DNA from: Epiperipatus broadwayi
Taxonomy: Eukaryota > Onychophora > Udeonychophora > Euonychophora > Peripatidae
Direction: 5' to 3'
Assembly: GCA_028023455.1 (NCBI GenBank)
Contig: JAQFVV010006311.1
Location: 1,968,147-2,032,146, forward strand
DNA length: 64,000 nucleotides
Shown here: positions 50,101-61,676 of the stretch, piece by piece
Position numbering within the stretch: position 1 is the first letter of the stretch
Layout: every line of letters starts with the position of its first letter
The notes under the pieces: model-generated
Told to the model about the DNA's origin: nothing
The model's database searches: none
Seen by the model: the letters and a program-made list of their open reading frames with translations, nothing else
Position numbers and translations under genes: made by a program

Positions 50101-50829
50101 ATTCTATAAAACGATTTTATCTTTTGTTTATTAAAAAAAAAAAGGAGAGACATTTTAAATCAATCAACAATCATCTGTCAAAAATTTGATAGTACTTGTT
50201 TCATGGAAAAAAGACTATTCAGTAAAGAGAATTAAATTGCAAGAATAATCTGTAATAATTTTATTGTGATAAATACTAACGTTATGTAGATAAATTAATA
50301 TATCGCACGTCTGTGCAAATTATATATATACATATGCATTTCAGTAAACCTACTATGTAAAATGTATTTCATTTAACTGAAACTTGAAACTTTAATCATT
50401 TATTGTATTTTTATATAATTTAAGATTTTGATAATTATTTTGTAGCAAGTCAAATAGGTTATTTCACGCACACACATGTGATATGTGCATATATTATCAA
50501 TTATAACACATATGTAAATTTTAATCATTTTTTGTTGTTATTGAATATCAATTGAAATAGATTAATTGTATAATAGAAATCGCGCATCTGTGCACACATA
50601 TATGTAAATCCATGTAACAATTTAAATTTTGAATAGGAATTATGTAAATCAATGTGATAATTTGGATTTTGAATAGTAATTGCATAAACTAATATAATAA
50701 TTTGAATTTTGTAGTAATATTGTAAATTGCAGTGTAATGACTTTTATTATTGTATACTTTTCAAAATCAGAACCCTTATAAGACCTTATTTATTTATTTT
50801 TGTTATTAATAAACTTATATTTAATTGTT
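47101..50829. other. Mixed repeat-like intron DNA, unassigned
   Basis: Two GC-richer blocks (about 47240-47830 and 48960-50060) look like old repeats. 49800-49970 shares phrases such as CCCCTAAGACT and CATGGTGCATTGTGT with 12930-13055. No ends or proteins were recognised. Confidence 0.4.
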
Positions 50830-51585
50830 AAAGATTGTATTCCATCCTCTCTTGGTCACATACAGTAATAGAGCTTGTGTTCTCTTAGCTAGATTTCGGA
50901 CATGGATAAATGGGGATATGTACTTAGTGCTTTGGGACATCCAGAGATGATCAATCATCATCCTGGTTGGCACAAAAGAGGATACTCTTTAAAGCCCATG
51001 CACTATTATTTTTATTTTACTTTAGTCTTATTAAAAATTTAAGTTTATAGTTGGCCCGTACAAGTGACCTGAGCATTGATGATGATCAGCATGTTTTAAA
51101 TGACCCAGCATTATTATTTTGATTTCTGATTATTGTGTGTTTTTAATGGATGGGCACTAAGCTGGTGTATCCAAGTTATGTTTATATAATTGCCCAAGCT
51201 GGCAAAGGCTCAATAGTTAGCCTGGTCTAAAGAAGACCCATTTTCCGATCCAGTCACAAGATTGACTGTTGATTTATATTGTTTATTGTTCAAATCCAGC
51301 CACAAGATGGTTCGTTGATTTTATTCTGATATATTGTACTGATTTGTTTATTCCCATTATTAATGATGATGAATGGTATTTGAATTATACGTACTTTTAC
51401 TTTATAATGCTGGTTGAATTTATAATGGTGGGTTTTTAGTTGCTCTTCTGAGTTAGCAGGCTGATCTCAATGTTCTCAGAGATTTTGATTTCATGCTTTT
51501 ATAAAATATTATATTACTTATATGAAAATTTGTAAAATATTTCTTTATACCTCACCTTCTAACCCCCCCCCATCCCGTTACAATA
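50830..51585 (-). repeat. Dispersed repeat, copy C (family 1)
   Basis: Reverse-strand match to the first part of copies A, B and D, starting with ATTGTAACGGGATGG at its right edge (51585). It includes the shared GTCTTCTTTAGACCAGG and CATGCTGATCATC landmarks. It is truncated relative to copy A. Confidence 0.75.
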
Positions 51586-51685
51586 TATATGCATAAATAA
51601 CTTGCAAAATAAAATAAAACAATAAGAGAATATGTTTGCACTAAACTTTTTATCAAATATTACATTTTTTATTTGATATAATAAA

Positions 51686-53065
51686 GTATAATGGAACCGC
51701 AGGGTACACTATACGATGACATGAATATGACTCGGTGGTTGGATGATTTGCTTACCATGTGTCAAACAACCTACAACAAGTCATATCCTAAATTTATGAT
51801 TCGACGGCACATTTGAGTACGTCAGATGTTACTGAATCAGGAATGGCATATAACAAAGGTAGCGCATCTCTTTACTGTCAGACCTAGGCCTTCGAATAGG
51901 ATGCTAAAGATGTCACAATGAAATGCCTAGTTTCAAATCACATCTACTTTTAGTATGCTAACTCATAATTTACTTACAATATTTCCAATATGATCTAGAC
52001 TATTGCATATTCACTACATCTCCCTTTTTAGGCCCCATTACACCACAGAATTCAAACTCAGGGAGTTCTTGCAGTCAGCTCTCTTCAGGGATGGACGCAC
52101 TCAATTATTAACCAAATATGCCTATATATAAGCATAGATATAGGAAAATACTGATGATGATCAATCATTTAGGAAAGCAATACATAATGATGATAATGAT
52201 CATCAAACTTTTAATGGTGTAAATTCATAATGTGATGATGAAACTTTTAATGATATAAATGCACAATAATGATGGTGATGATCAAACATCTAGTGGTATA
52301 CATGCATCATGATGATGATGTTGATCAAAAGAGATCAGATTGGTTTAAACAACTTAATATAATGTTTATTAACAACATATATAATAAATATTTACAAACA
52401 AAAAATAATCAAATAAATAAATATTCGGTTATCAAGAATGGTTTCTAGTCTTGCATTGGTGGTCGAGAGGTCAGTGCAACTGCCTTGCACTAGCAGGCAG
52501 TTGCCCGGGTTGCGGGTTCGTGTCCCGGACGATGCTATGACACTTAAAAATAAAATAAAATAAAAAGAATGGTTTCTATCACTTTGATGCCTTCACACAA
52601 CAGAAAAAAAATAATCTGAAGTATATTATATACAAAATTATACTATATAATTAATTAAATATATACATAAAACAAAAAAAAAAAGAAAAGCAAAATGAGA
52701 GTTCACTAATTCTATAACTACCCCATTAATATAATTATTAGAATGATATTTTTAGGTTAGGGCAAATACATTTATAACTATTTTTTTTATTAAAAAAACA
52801 TATATATATAGCCCCACTCCCATCTATATATGTGTGTAAGTCGTAGTAAAAATTAATGGTAGATACAAAACAGACCATTTACTTCATTGGGTTAATTGTG
52901 CACTTGGAAATAAACCAAATTACAAGTAAATATTATTAAAACTTATTAATAAATAAAATAGTTTTGTTTGTCCTAAAGTTTGCCCTCAATGTTAAATATA
53001 TAAAAACCTTACTTGAGGTCGCCTTGATGGATCAATGTTGAATTTCCAGAGGAATCTAAATTTAC
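51686..53065 (+). repeat. Dispersed repeat family 2, copy 2
   Basis: Plus-strand counterpart of 17930-19230, starting near TAATGGAACCGCAGGG and ending with GGAATCTAAATTTAC. A SINE has inserted at 52448. Confidence 0.7.
52448..52564 (+). mobile_element. tRNA-derived SINE with 14-bp TSD
   Basis: Seen: perfect target duplication AAGAATGGTTTCTA (52434-52447 and 52565-52578). The body has a box A-like TGGTCGAGAGG (52460-52470) and a box B-like GGGTTCGTGTCCC (52514-52526) at tRNA spacing. GCATTG (52453-52458) can pair with GATGC near 52531-52535 as an acceptor stem, and CTGCC/GGCAG forms an anticodon-like stem with an oversized loop. It ends in a short (AAAAT)n tail, and the tail and duplication show retroposition. 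It has no LINE-derived 3' domain, so it is an unusually short SINE. Confidence 0.85.
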
Positions 53066-54740
53066 TTTTATTAAAAATAATACATATTGACTATGATTCC
53101 TTTTTTAAAATACATCAACATATGACACATCTATTCACTGCTCCAACTTTTAAATTGCAGGTGATCGAATTTGAAAAATGAATCTTGAATACACAATAAA
53201 AAAAAATTACAATACATAAACTTTCAAATATAAATGATAAAAGCAAAAAAAAATAATAATAATAATCACGTGAATCAAAATGAAATATATTTATCTCCAA
53301 CTAAGAGTTTATAAATTTAAATGTCAATATCCATGTATAATATTTATGTATTTCATGCTGCTTGGTTAAAAAAAACACCTACAAATTATCTCCTCTGAAC
53401 ATATGTAATTCCAATGAAGATTGATGTTCACCAGTGTTCTGTAAATAGACATTTTGATGGTTACTTTTAAAATTTCATAATTTTATATGACATTGAAGCT
53501 AGCTTTGGAACATTCTACAGCACTGGTCTTTTACCCCTGACACATTGTAATGACCATTTTATCAATCACTATTAATTATATTGTAACTCCAATAGATATA
53601 TGAAAATGGCTTGAAGAAACAATTAATTTCTAATATTTTCACATTTCTTTTTTATTATTTCTATAATAATAAATTCCAGCTTGCAGAATAAATTATGTCA
53701 TTAGTTCATTTCTGGTAATTATAAATTGAAGTTTAAATTTCCATTTTCTTACTATCCAAAATAAAGATTTTATCTTAACTTGAAAATACAGATATTAAAA
53801 TTTTACTGTTTTTAAATGCCGAACAGTTTTCCTTTTTCTTTTTTTTAAAAAAAAGAAAAGCTTTACTTATGTGCTGTCGGGTCAGTTGTTAGTTTTCAAG
53901 TGAAGAACGCTACTTTGTCTCATGCTAGCTAAAACCTATTGTTACAACTTAATAAAAAAAAAAACAAATTATAAAACATTATTATTATTTTTATTTAATC
54001 TTCATTATTCCAAATTTGATCATTTAACAACAATTTTGACCTCATATAATTTTGATCTTTGATTATGACTGTTCTACAAGTCTATTAGTATTTTAGTTAA
54101 TGATATTAAATGAATAAAAGAAAAACAACCAATTTCTACAAATAGACAAACTTTATTAGTATATATGTATGTTTATATGCATATATACTTCATGTGTATA
54201 ATGAATTTATTGGCTTTCTCACAATAGATAAAAAAAAAAATTCTCAAACATATCAGTTTATATGTAGGTTTATATATGTATATACTACATATCTACAAGT
54301 AGGTATGTAGAATAAATTATTTGCCTACCACTTGGTCTGAATTCAACTTTGTGAGAAAAAAAAAACTGGGACAGATGTGAAGGTTGGTTGTAAGTCATCT
54401 CTTACAAAAGAAATATATAAATTAAATTTTTAGTTTTCTTGATGTTTTTTTTAAATTTCTTTGTGAGTTATATTTTTAATATATTTTATAGTTTTATTAA
54501 TGTAAATGTCCAACAATGATTTTATGCTTTATATATAACATCTTTTTTATATAAATAATAAAATATTTATTAATCTCGTTTTTTTTTTCCAAAACATTTT
54601 TTTTTGATTCTTAGGCACTAATTTGGACTGTTTTATTTAAATTACATTACAATTATATATCACAGTAAAATTTTTATTAGCAAATTTTTATCCCAGAATC
54701 ATTTTTTTCTCATTAAAATTATTTTAATAATTTCAATATC
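53066..54740. other. Intron sequence, nothing identified
   Basis: AT-rich intron DNA with TA/CA microsatellite-like tracts near 54160-54310. Confidence 0.45.
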
Positions 54741-54751
54741 ATACCTTAATT

Positions 54752-55012
54752 TCAATACCCTATCTTTATGTTTTCTATTCTTGTCCATAGAACTAAAACT
54801 CTTTCATTTTTTTTTGTTACCATTGTTTCTCCTATCTTATACAATTTATTTTGATTCTCTTTCAATATCCTACATTCCAAAAATAATTGTTCAATATTTT
54901 CCTTCTCATCTTCACATAAACTTCCTGATTTTGCACCAAGTAATAAGCAGCTCTTTCTACTGTTGCTATATATCCTTCTATAATTTATATATTTTTTATT
55001 CAAATATAACAA
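54752..55012 (-). pseudogene. Possible LINE C-terminal zinc-knuckle fragment
   Basis: An 86-codon open frame contains GSLCEDEKENIEQLFLEC. This resembles the LCxxCxxxxETxxHLLxEC region that ends many LINE-type RT proteins, with one Cys and the His missing. There is no upstream RT. It may be chance. Confidence 0.25.
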
Positions 55013-55377
55013 CTATTTTTTTAATTTATATTCCTTTTTTATAATTCGACTTTTTAACTCATTTTTTTATATAGATACATAGATATATATTTTCTACCTA
55101 CTAGTTATATATATCATGAAATATTTCTTGCTCAAAGTAATTTTTTAATTGAATACTATTTTTATTAATCTATTTTCATTTGCATATTATAGAAAACATA
55201 ACAGTGTAAATTTGTTTTAAATTTCTCTCATTAATATATTTTTGTCTTTTGATTATTTATGTAAATATTATTATAAGTTTCATTATTAATATAAGTATTT
55301 TTTATTGTAATTTCTGATTTGGAAAATTAAAAAAAACTTTTTAACATTATAATTACAAATAAAATCATATTTACAGT

Positions 55378-56340
55378 GTAACGGGCTGGGGGGATTTCAC
55401 GGGGGAGCGCATCTTATGATGGTTGGATTTTGGGTCTTCGAATAGGATGCAAGTGATTACGCAATGAAATACATTACCTATGATTTATCTACTTCCAATA
55501 GACTAGCTCTACCTATTTTTATTAACCTAGGTACAATTTGGGTCCGTTCATCCAATTCTCACCCCTTTCTAGCCATGTTATACCACAGAATTGGAACTCG
55601 GGGAGTAATTGCTTGGACTCTTATCAGGAAAGGAGATCACACTAATAGCAGTTATTGCACCTCTATATAGGTGATAATTAATTACCAAAAATCCTATAAG
55701 CATATCCAAATACCATAAGATATATATATAAAAATATGAATGTGCAGTATAAGTATATATGTATTAAAAGTTATAATAATTGACCTAAATATGTATATGT
55801 ATTTCCTCTATAATAATAGGATAATATTGATATGTATTAGAATAATTAAGATTATAATATCAATGACGGATATGTGAATAATAAACAGCTATAAAGCTGA
55901 TGGTGGATATTGAAATAATGATGAGCTAGAGACCAAATTAAAATAACGAATTATATTAACATTTATTGATTAACAAAAATATAAAATACGAATAATAATT
56001 TAATCTGACACATGTAATTTGTTACATCAAGGATGAATTTCTACCATATTGATATCTAATAATGATATTAATAAAAATAAAATCCTTATCCTCAACCCAA
56101 TGGTAAAAATTCATGTACTTGACCAATTATTTACAATGATGAATATGTAATATTATTATATATATATGTGATAAATCATCTATACAAAAGTAATATAAAA
56201 GTAAGCTTAATTAATAATAAATAAATTAATATAAACTCTATCTTTATCTAGTGTGTTGCTTAATGTGAGATAATATTAAAATCTCTTACCTCTCATTTCC
56301 CCTTATATTGTCAAAAGTCAATCGGATGGGGAGGTCAAAA
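55378..56340 (+). repeat. Dispersed repeat family 2, copy 3 (LTR-like start)
   Basis: Starts TGTAACGGGCTGGGGGG and shares CTTCGAATAGGATGC, a CACAATGAAAT-like block, 'ACCACAGAATT' and 'GGAGT' landmarks with copy 2. The TG start with a G-rich run is typical of gypsy LTRs, but no partner, primer site or polypurine tract was identified. Confidence 0.55.
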
Positions 56341-57877
56341 CTTTTATAATTTTTTATTTCATACAAATGAAGATGATAAAAAAAAAATAGTTAAATTTAC
56401 TATTTTCCCCCTCCTTACTTTCATAATGACTTTCCCCAAAATTATAACACATTGGTTTCCAATTATAGAAAATGAAAATATACAGAAAATTTACAATAGA
56501 CAAAAAAAAAATAATAATAATAAAACAAAAATCACAATTTTTATCCCATTATATTAATTAAAGTTTGATGAGTCTGCTGGAAACTGTTTATTTGCCAAAA
56601 AAGTTCCTATGAATGAAGATGAAATATTGTTCCCGCAAAGAGTGGAAATTTCTTGTCTGGATCAAAAGGCAGCGATCTTCTCCAATTGCTCTCTCTAGGA
56701 TTTTGTTAGGCATTTATTCAAGGCAAAAGACATTCTTCAGATTTCTTCTAAATGAGTAGGTGAAATCTTTAAGCTTTCATGGCTTTATTGATGATGTAGT
56801 ATTCCCTATGGTATAAACTGTTTAGCAAGCAACCATGGTATAAAGATAATATTATATATCTATTGATTTATTTACTTTTCAAGTCTTTAGTGGTGATATT
56901 TCTATGTAACAAAACAGTTAATTATTGTATATTATTGTTATTATGTGAATACAACTAAAGTTGCTTAATTAGCAAATAATTGAATCTTCTCTTTTAAATT
57001 ATTTTTTCTAATTCGTGTAGTTGCTTTAAAAGTTCATCTTTTGATAAATCTGGATACTATTTAAAAAATATATATTTAAATTTGAACATAGTATCCATCT
57101 TTGTATTCGAATTTCTTTTTAAGCAGAAAAAAAAAAGCTCTATCTTCTAAGGCAGAAGACAATATAACAATTAATAACACTTTGTAGATCGCGTGTAGTT
57201 TTTTTAAATATATCAACCTTGTCATTTTCCATTGTTGAGCAGACGACATAATATATATAATTGGGATTAAAACAATAATTTGTGAACATTTTAAATTTCG
57301 TTTCTACAGCTGGTTGATATATGATTAGATTTAAATTCAGTCATTGTTTTGTGAGGTTTATGTGCAAGTTTTGGTATAGTTCTCCCCAGTTAGTAACACA
57401 TAATACATGTTTTATTCCAGTGTTAGTATACCTATCTGTTTTCCCTAGTGGTTTAATGGTTTTTATTATTTCTTTAAAAATAAAAAAGATGTTTATGTAA
57501 ATATATATGTTGGAAAGGGAAAATGTTAATATGATAAATTGCTTGGCAATTTATTGGTTAAACAAATATGTTTATGTGGCTCCAATTGTCAGAGTGTCCT
57601 AAATAATTGGATGGTGTGTCAGGTTGTAACTCATCATTACAACAGTTAATATGAAATGAAGTTCATAGTTTTAGTATTATTTATTTTAATTTGCTATAAC
57701 CTATAGTTGTGATATTTCAACAAAAACATAAATGAATATCTACAAATAAATTTAAGTCATTAATGGTATTATTTATGTAGTATTTTTAGAATTCATTTGC
57801 AAAATTTGTGTATGTATGTATGTATACATATTGATACTCTTAATTGTAATAAATTTTATTTCTATATAATATTTTAG
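56341..57877. other. Intron sequence, nothing identified
   Basis: AT-rich intron DNA up to the acceptor of exon 5. Confidence 0.45.
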
Positions 57878-58001
57878 AAAAGCTGAAGAAACTTTCACAA
57901 CTTATTCTGAGAAAGAAATACAAACTAACTCATCATTTCAACTATGTGAAGCTCCTAGCAAAGGAGTTCAAACTGATCCTGAACAAGAAAAAAACATTCA
58001 G
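57878..58001 (+). CDS. Internal exon 5 of the same gene, with KEIQTN and KGVQTD motifs
   Basis: Seen: acceptor AG at 57876-57877 and donor GTATTT at 58002. The 124 nt are open in the frame dictated by exon 4 (AG+A gives Arg), and the exon ends on a codon boundary. It encodes two more QT motifs, KEIQTN (57912-57929) and KGVQTD (57960-57977). Both resemble LC8-type peptides, giving three with the KSTQTD of exon 3. The next exon should begin on a codon boundary. None was identified in the remaining 6 kb. The exon-like block near 60739 has the wrong phase to follow directly. Confidence 0.75.
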
Positions 58002-58605
58002 GTATTTTTTTATTATTAAATAAATAGTTAATAAAATTTGCGTATATAACATAGTAACTTTATATATGTTATCTATATGAAATATATATTTCTATTTAGG
58101 AAACATAAACTTTTCCCATTTTCCAGTGAGTTTTAATATTGTCTTATAAATTCAAAATACAGTCAATTTTACATCTTCTTTATGAGTATTTTTTATTTAT
58201 TTTTCTATGTTTAGACTATCTAGCAGTCTTTCTCAGGGCTAATAATTGGCAATAGCATATTTCAATTAATGTTTTTTGAAATGCAGTTTTTGTACTAAAA
58301 TTATTTTATGAGTTTTTAAATCATTAACATATATAAAAATTTATTCATATATGTATATGCACACATAGTAAATCACAAAAAAATATCAAAGATCTGGTTT
58401 CAAATAATGGATGTTAAGTATATTAAAATTATTTTATTAGAACTTAAATATAAAAATTATAATAAAAAACTGTATTGATTAAAAATATTTTCATGTGGTA
58501 ATATAGAAAGGGAAAATGATGAAAGAGTAATAAATATGAAATGTAATATGGGCATATATTATTGTGAATATTTTAATGGCTAGTCTTCATTTAATTAGAA
58601 TATTT

Positions 58606-59313
58606 AGTACTAGTATTGTCGACGGTACATGGCACTTGATGGCGCTGTTGCTAGCCTCAAACAGTTTAATATACTGTTTCCAAGGCTGTACAATGACCTG
58701 TAGTGTGTTATGCTAATTTCTCGCAATTCACACTTGGTTAAAGCACCCTGTTCTTACTTTCCAAATGATCGCTATTGAGTCTGCGATATTGTCTAATTTG
58801 AGGGTGTTTTGATTTTATGTCAATGTAACATGTATTACATTCAAATTACTTAGTATTATGTTCTAAAAATTTTCAAACCATCATAGTGTTTATGATGTTA
58901 GTTTTGAAGGGTGTAAAATTAGGGGAAATTTGTTTGTAAGCAGGAATTATTGCATAATCATGGGTATTTGAGATGTTCACGAGACAAACAAAATTTGTTT
59001 GATTGTAAGTAATTTTTTTAAAGAAATTTGGGCTAAAAAAATTACATTAAGCCAAAAACCCACCAACTAGATGGCGATTGTTATTTTTTGTGTAAATAAA
59101 AAAAATAATCTTAAAATGAATGCATAGACTTGTTTGATTATTTCTATTAAGTGGGGGGAAAGTGTCTTAAAAAAGATGTTATTAAGTATTTACTTATTAT
59201 AAAAAGGCAGTTATTTTTTCCAAAAAAAAAAGATGTTGTTTATGTTATAATAAAGTGTTTTTGAGGAGAAACAGCACCACCCAGCAGCCTGTACCATTGA
59301 TGATACTAGTACC
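58606..59313. mobile_element. Short DNA transposon, GGT-type TIR, 8-bp TSD
   Basis: Seen: target duplication GAATATTT at 58598-58605 and 59314-59321, perfect. The imperfect inverted repeat of about 50 bp is (A/G)GTACTAGTAT then (C/T)GGTAC and a TGATGGCGCTGTT-like block. No coding capacity in 708 bp. The left subterminal CACTTGATGGCGCTGTTG closely matches CACTTGATGGTGTTGTTG at the right end of 31673-35909, so the two belong to one family. Confidence 0.85.
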
Positions 59314-59705
59314 GAATATTTTAAATTCATTAAAGTTAAAAATAGGGAAGGGATAATTCACCAGGAAATATTTATAATAATATACAAACATTTATTTAAA
59401 ATTATAAATTAACATGTAAAGATATGAATATGTTAAGTTAAAATAAATAAGCAAAATTGTGTATTATAAACATAATTCATTGTAATGGAGTTTAATTATT
59501 GAACTAGGGAACACTTTCTTTAATGCAAATTATATGTCATTTTGGATATTAAATGATGGTCAATTCTAAAATGTATTAAATATATGTTTTTTTTATATTA
59601 AGAGATAAAACCATTTTAATAAAATATGGAATGAATTAGTTGCAATCAAATAGCATAAATGTCTAAACAAAGTCCAATTAAGAATTTAAAAATACTTATA
59701 TATAT

Positions 59706-60980
59706 TGTACCGTTTATTTATATATGGTACAAATATATTGGCATTTGGTAAAAGCTAGGAAAAAGTAAATTTAGCGATCTTATTAAAAAGACTAAATTAA
59801 TTTTTTTTTTAGTTTGTATAATTTATTTTTTTAAAACATACAATGAAAGTTAAATTTTTCATCCATATTTTTTTTATCTAATTAAAAATAAAAGTAAAAT
59901 TTGGAGAGAACAAAAGACACACAAATTACTAATCCAGATAAGCTAAAAGAAAAATATTTTAGCTAATTAAAGATGGCAGAATTATGCTAAAAAAATAAAG
60001 ACTTTGTAACTGAAAAATACGAAAGAATTTACAAGAAAATCAACATGTATTTTTGACAAACAAAAGGTATGTGCAGAAGTCTGAAAACTGGACTTCTAAT
60101 ATAAAAAGGAAGAGACCAGTTAGATCAATGTCTTGTTTTGTCTGTTTTTTCTATGGTTGGTCCTGGATAACAAAAATATATCCAGGACCACTCTACGCTG
60201 AAATAATTCTGCATGTTGGAGTGGACCGGGGCTTTTGCTGACATCGTTCCTGAAGATGGACACCAGAAAAGCTTTCGTGACCAACCAGTAGGATAGACCA
60301 AGATCAATTTATAACCGATGGCCAAGCTCCTCCCACAAAAAAAACTATGTATAGTAATTTACCAGTTTTGTGAACTCGCTAAACTTACCGATAAGCTAAG
60401 ATTAACATAATACTCTTTAAAAAAAATAAGATCTCGATAGAGACTGTAATTTTATTATTCAAGAGACTCTTGTTTACCCAAGAACTTTAATTGTTTAACT
60501 GTTATTTTTTATTAATGGATTCATGTCTGGATTAGCGTGTGTTCTCTCCAGTTTTATTTAATTAGTAATTTATCTTTAAACATTTTAATTTGTTAGAATA
60601 AAAATATTTATTTCTAATATCAACTTTTCATTGTACATTATTGATGATTATTATTAAATTTATTAATATTAGTTTAATAAGATTTGAAAATATAATTTAC
60701 CTTTGCCAATATGTGTTGACCATTCTTCTTTTTATTTTTCGAGATGCTATGCGACGGATTTCAGCGGATTCTTATATGATTCCTGGTGCTCTTATAAAAG
60801 AAATAAAAGCTGATTCTGTCAATAGCATAAATGGTAACAATTACTAGGTAGAGTTGATCAGGAAATAGTTATGTTTTTAGAAATAGGAATGAAACTTTTT
60901 TCTTTTTCCATAACTTGATCAACTTACACATTTTTATATGTAACAGAGACCTAGTCAGATGGGCAAAACGTTTCAATGGC
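59706..60980 (+). repeat. Direct duplication, copy 1
   Basis: Nearly identical to 61677-63052, starting TTGTACCGTTTATTTATATA or its equivalent and ending GGGCAAAACGTTTCAA. It contains a hairpin GGTCCTGGATA/TATCCAGGACC (60157-60188) and, near its end, an exon-like block at 60739-60847. Copy 1 lacks the 60-odd bp found in copy 2 before that block. The open frames of 62 to 68 codons on both strands are not convincingly coding. Confidence 0.85.
60739..60847 (+). other. Exon-like block within the duplication
   Basis: After a T-rich tract ending in AG, the frame reads AMRRISADSYMIPGALIKE, then IKADSVNSINGNNY and a stop. The second copy (62820-62921) has an equally placed AG, the same phase and a similar reading that also ends at a stop (VMRQISLDSYMNPGTLIKE...). 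Possibly a terminal exon of an unknown gene or part of a mobile element. Its phase does not fit directly after exon 5. Confidence 0.3.
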
Positions 60981-61676
60981 TTCCCAACGCGAGGCTTCGA
61001 TATGACAACCACAACCTGAGATATGTTGTAATAGTATAAAGAACATTACAATGATGACCTAAAAACCCATAGCGGAGAATGAATAGTAGTTTACAAAAAA
61101 ATAACTAACTAATTAAACCCTGATTATACAAATATAAAATATATTTTTAATATGACTTACAGAAAGAAAAATATATATTTTTTTAATATGTCTAAAAAAA
61201 AACACGATCGCAGCTGATGTAGATGTAAGCCACAAGTATTTGACTGAGTAGGCAGTTACTGGAGAGGGGAAAAAGCATAGCCCCGAGTCCTTGTATGCAG
61301 TATATAACATAAGACCACCTTTAAATGCCTATCAGTCTATTTCTAGCAGGGATGCTGAGAAAGGGGAGGGCGGACCAAGTTGCCGCGAGCCTATAAGACT
61401 CAAAACGATGAGCAACACTCGTATGTACTTATAACTTGGGCTTCATATCATTAGTATTAAGCTTGAGCAGAAAGGACACAGGTGAATGTGGAAATGTTTC
61501 TCATTCCTACCGTATTAGACCCAAAAGTGGGTGTTAAAGCTGCATGTCACTTGTGAATGAATCTGTGAGATATATCAACACGCTAATACAAAAAAAAAAC
61601 ACACGGATATGGACTTAAAACTTAAGAATAGTTTAAACCCCTATTTTATTTTCATCTCTCCTGGCCCCAGTGATAT

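Noticed and set aside
52453-52536. Functional tRNA gene
   Set aside because: The anticodon loop is too large, the acceptor stem has a mismatch, and the target duplication and AT-rich tail mark it as a SINE.
60241-60290. Hammerhead-like order CTGAAGA, TGG/CCA hairpin, GAAA in the 59.7 kb duplication (and near 62218)
   Set aside because: Stem I does not pair after any plausible cleavage site, and in the second copy a stem II pair is broken without compensation.
60739-60847. Sixth exon of the main gene
   Set aside because: It would start with two leftover bases, but exon 5 ends on a codon boundary. It is also duplicated at 62820.
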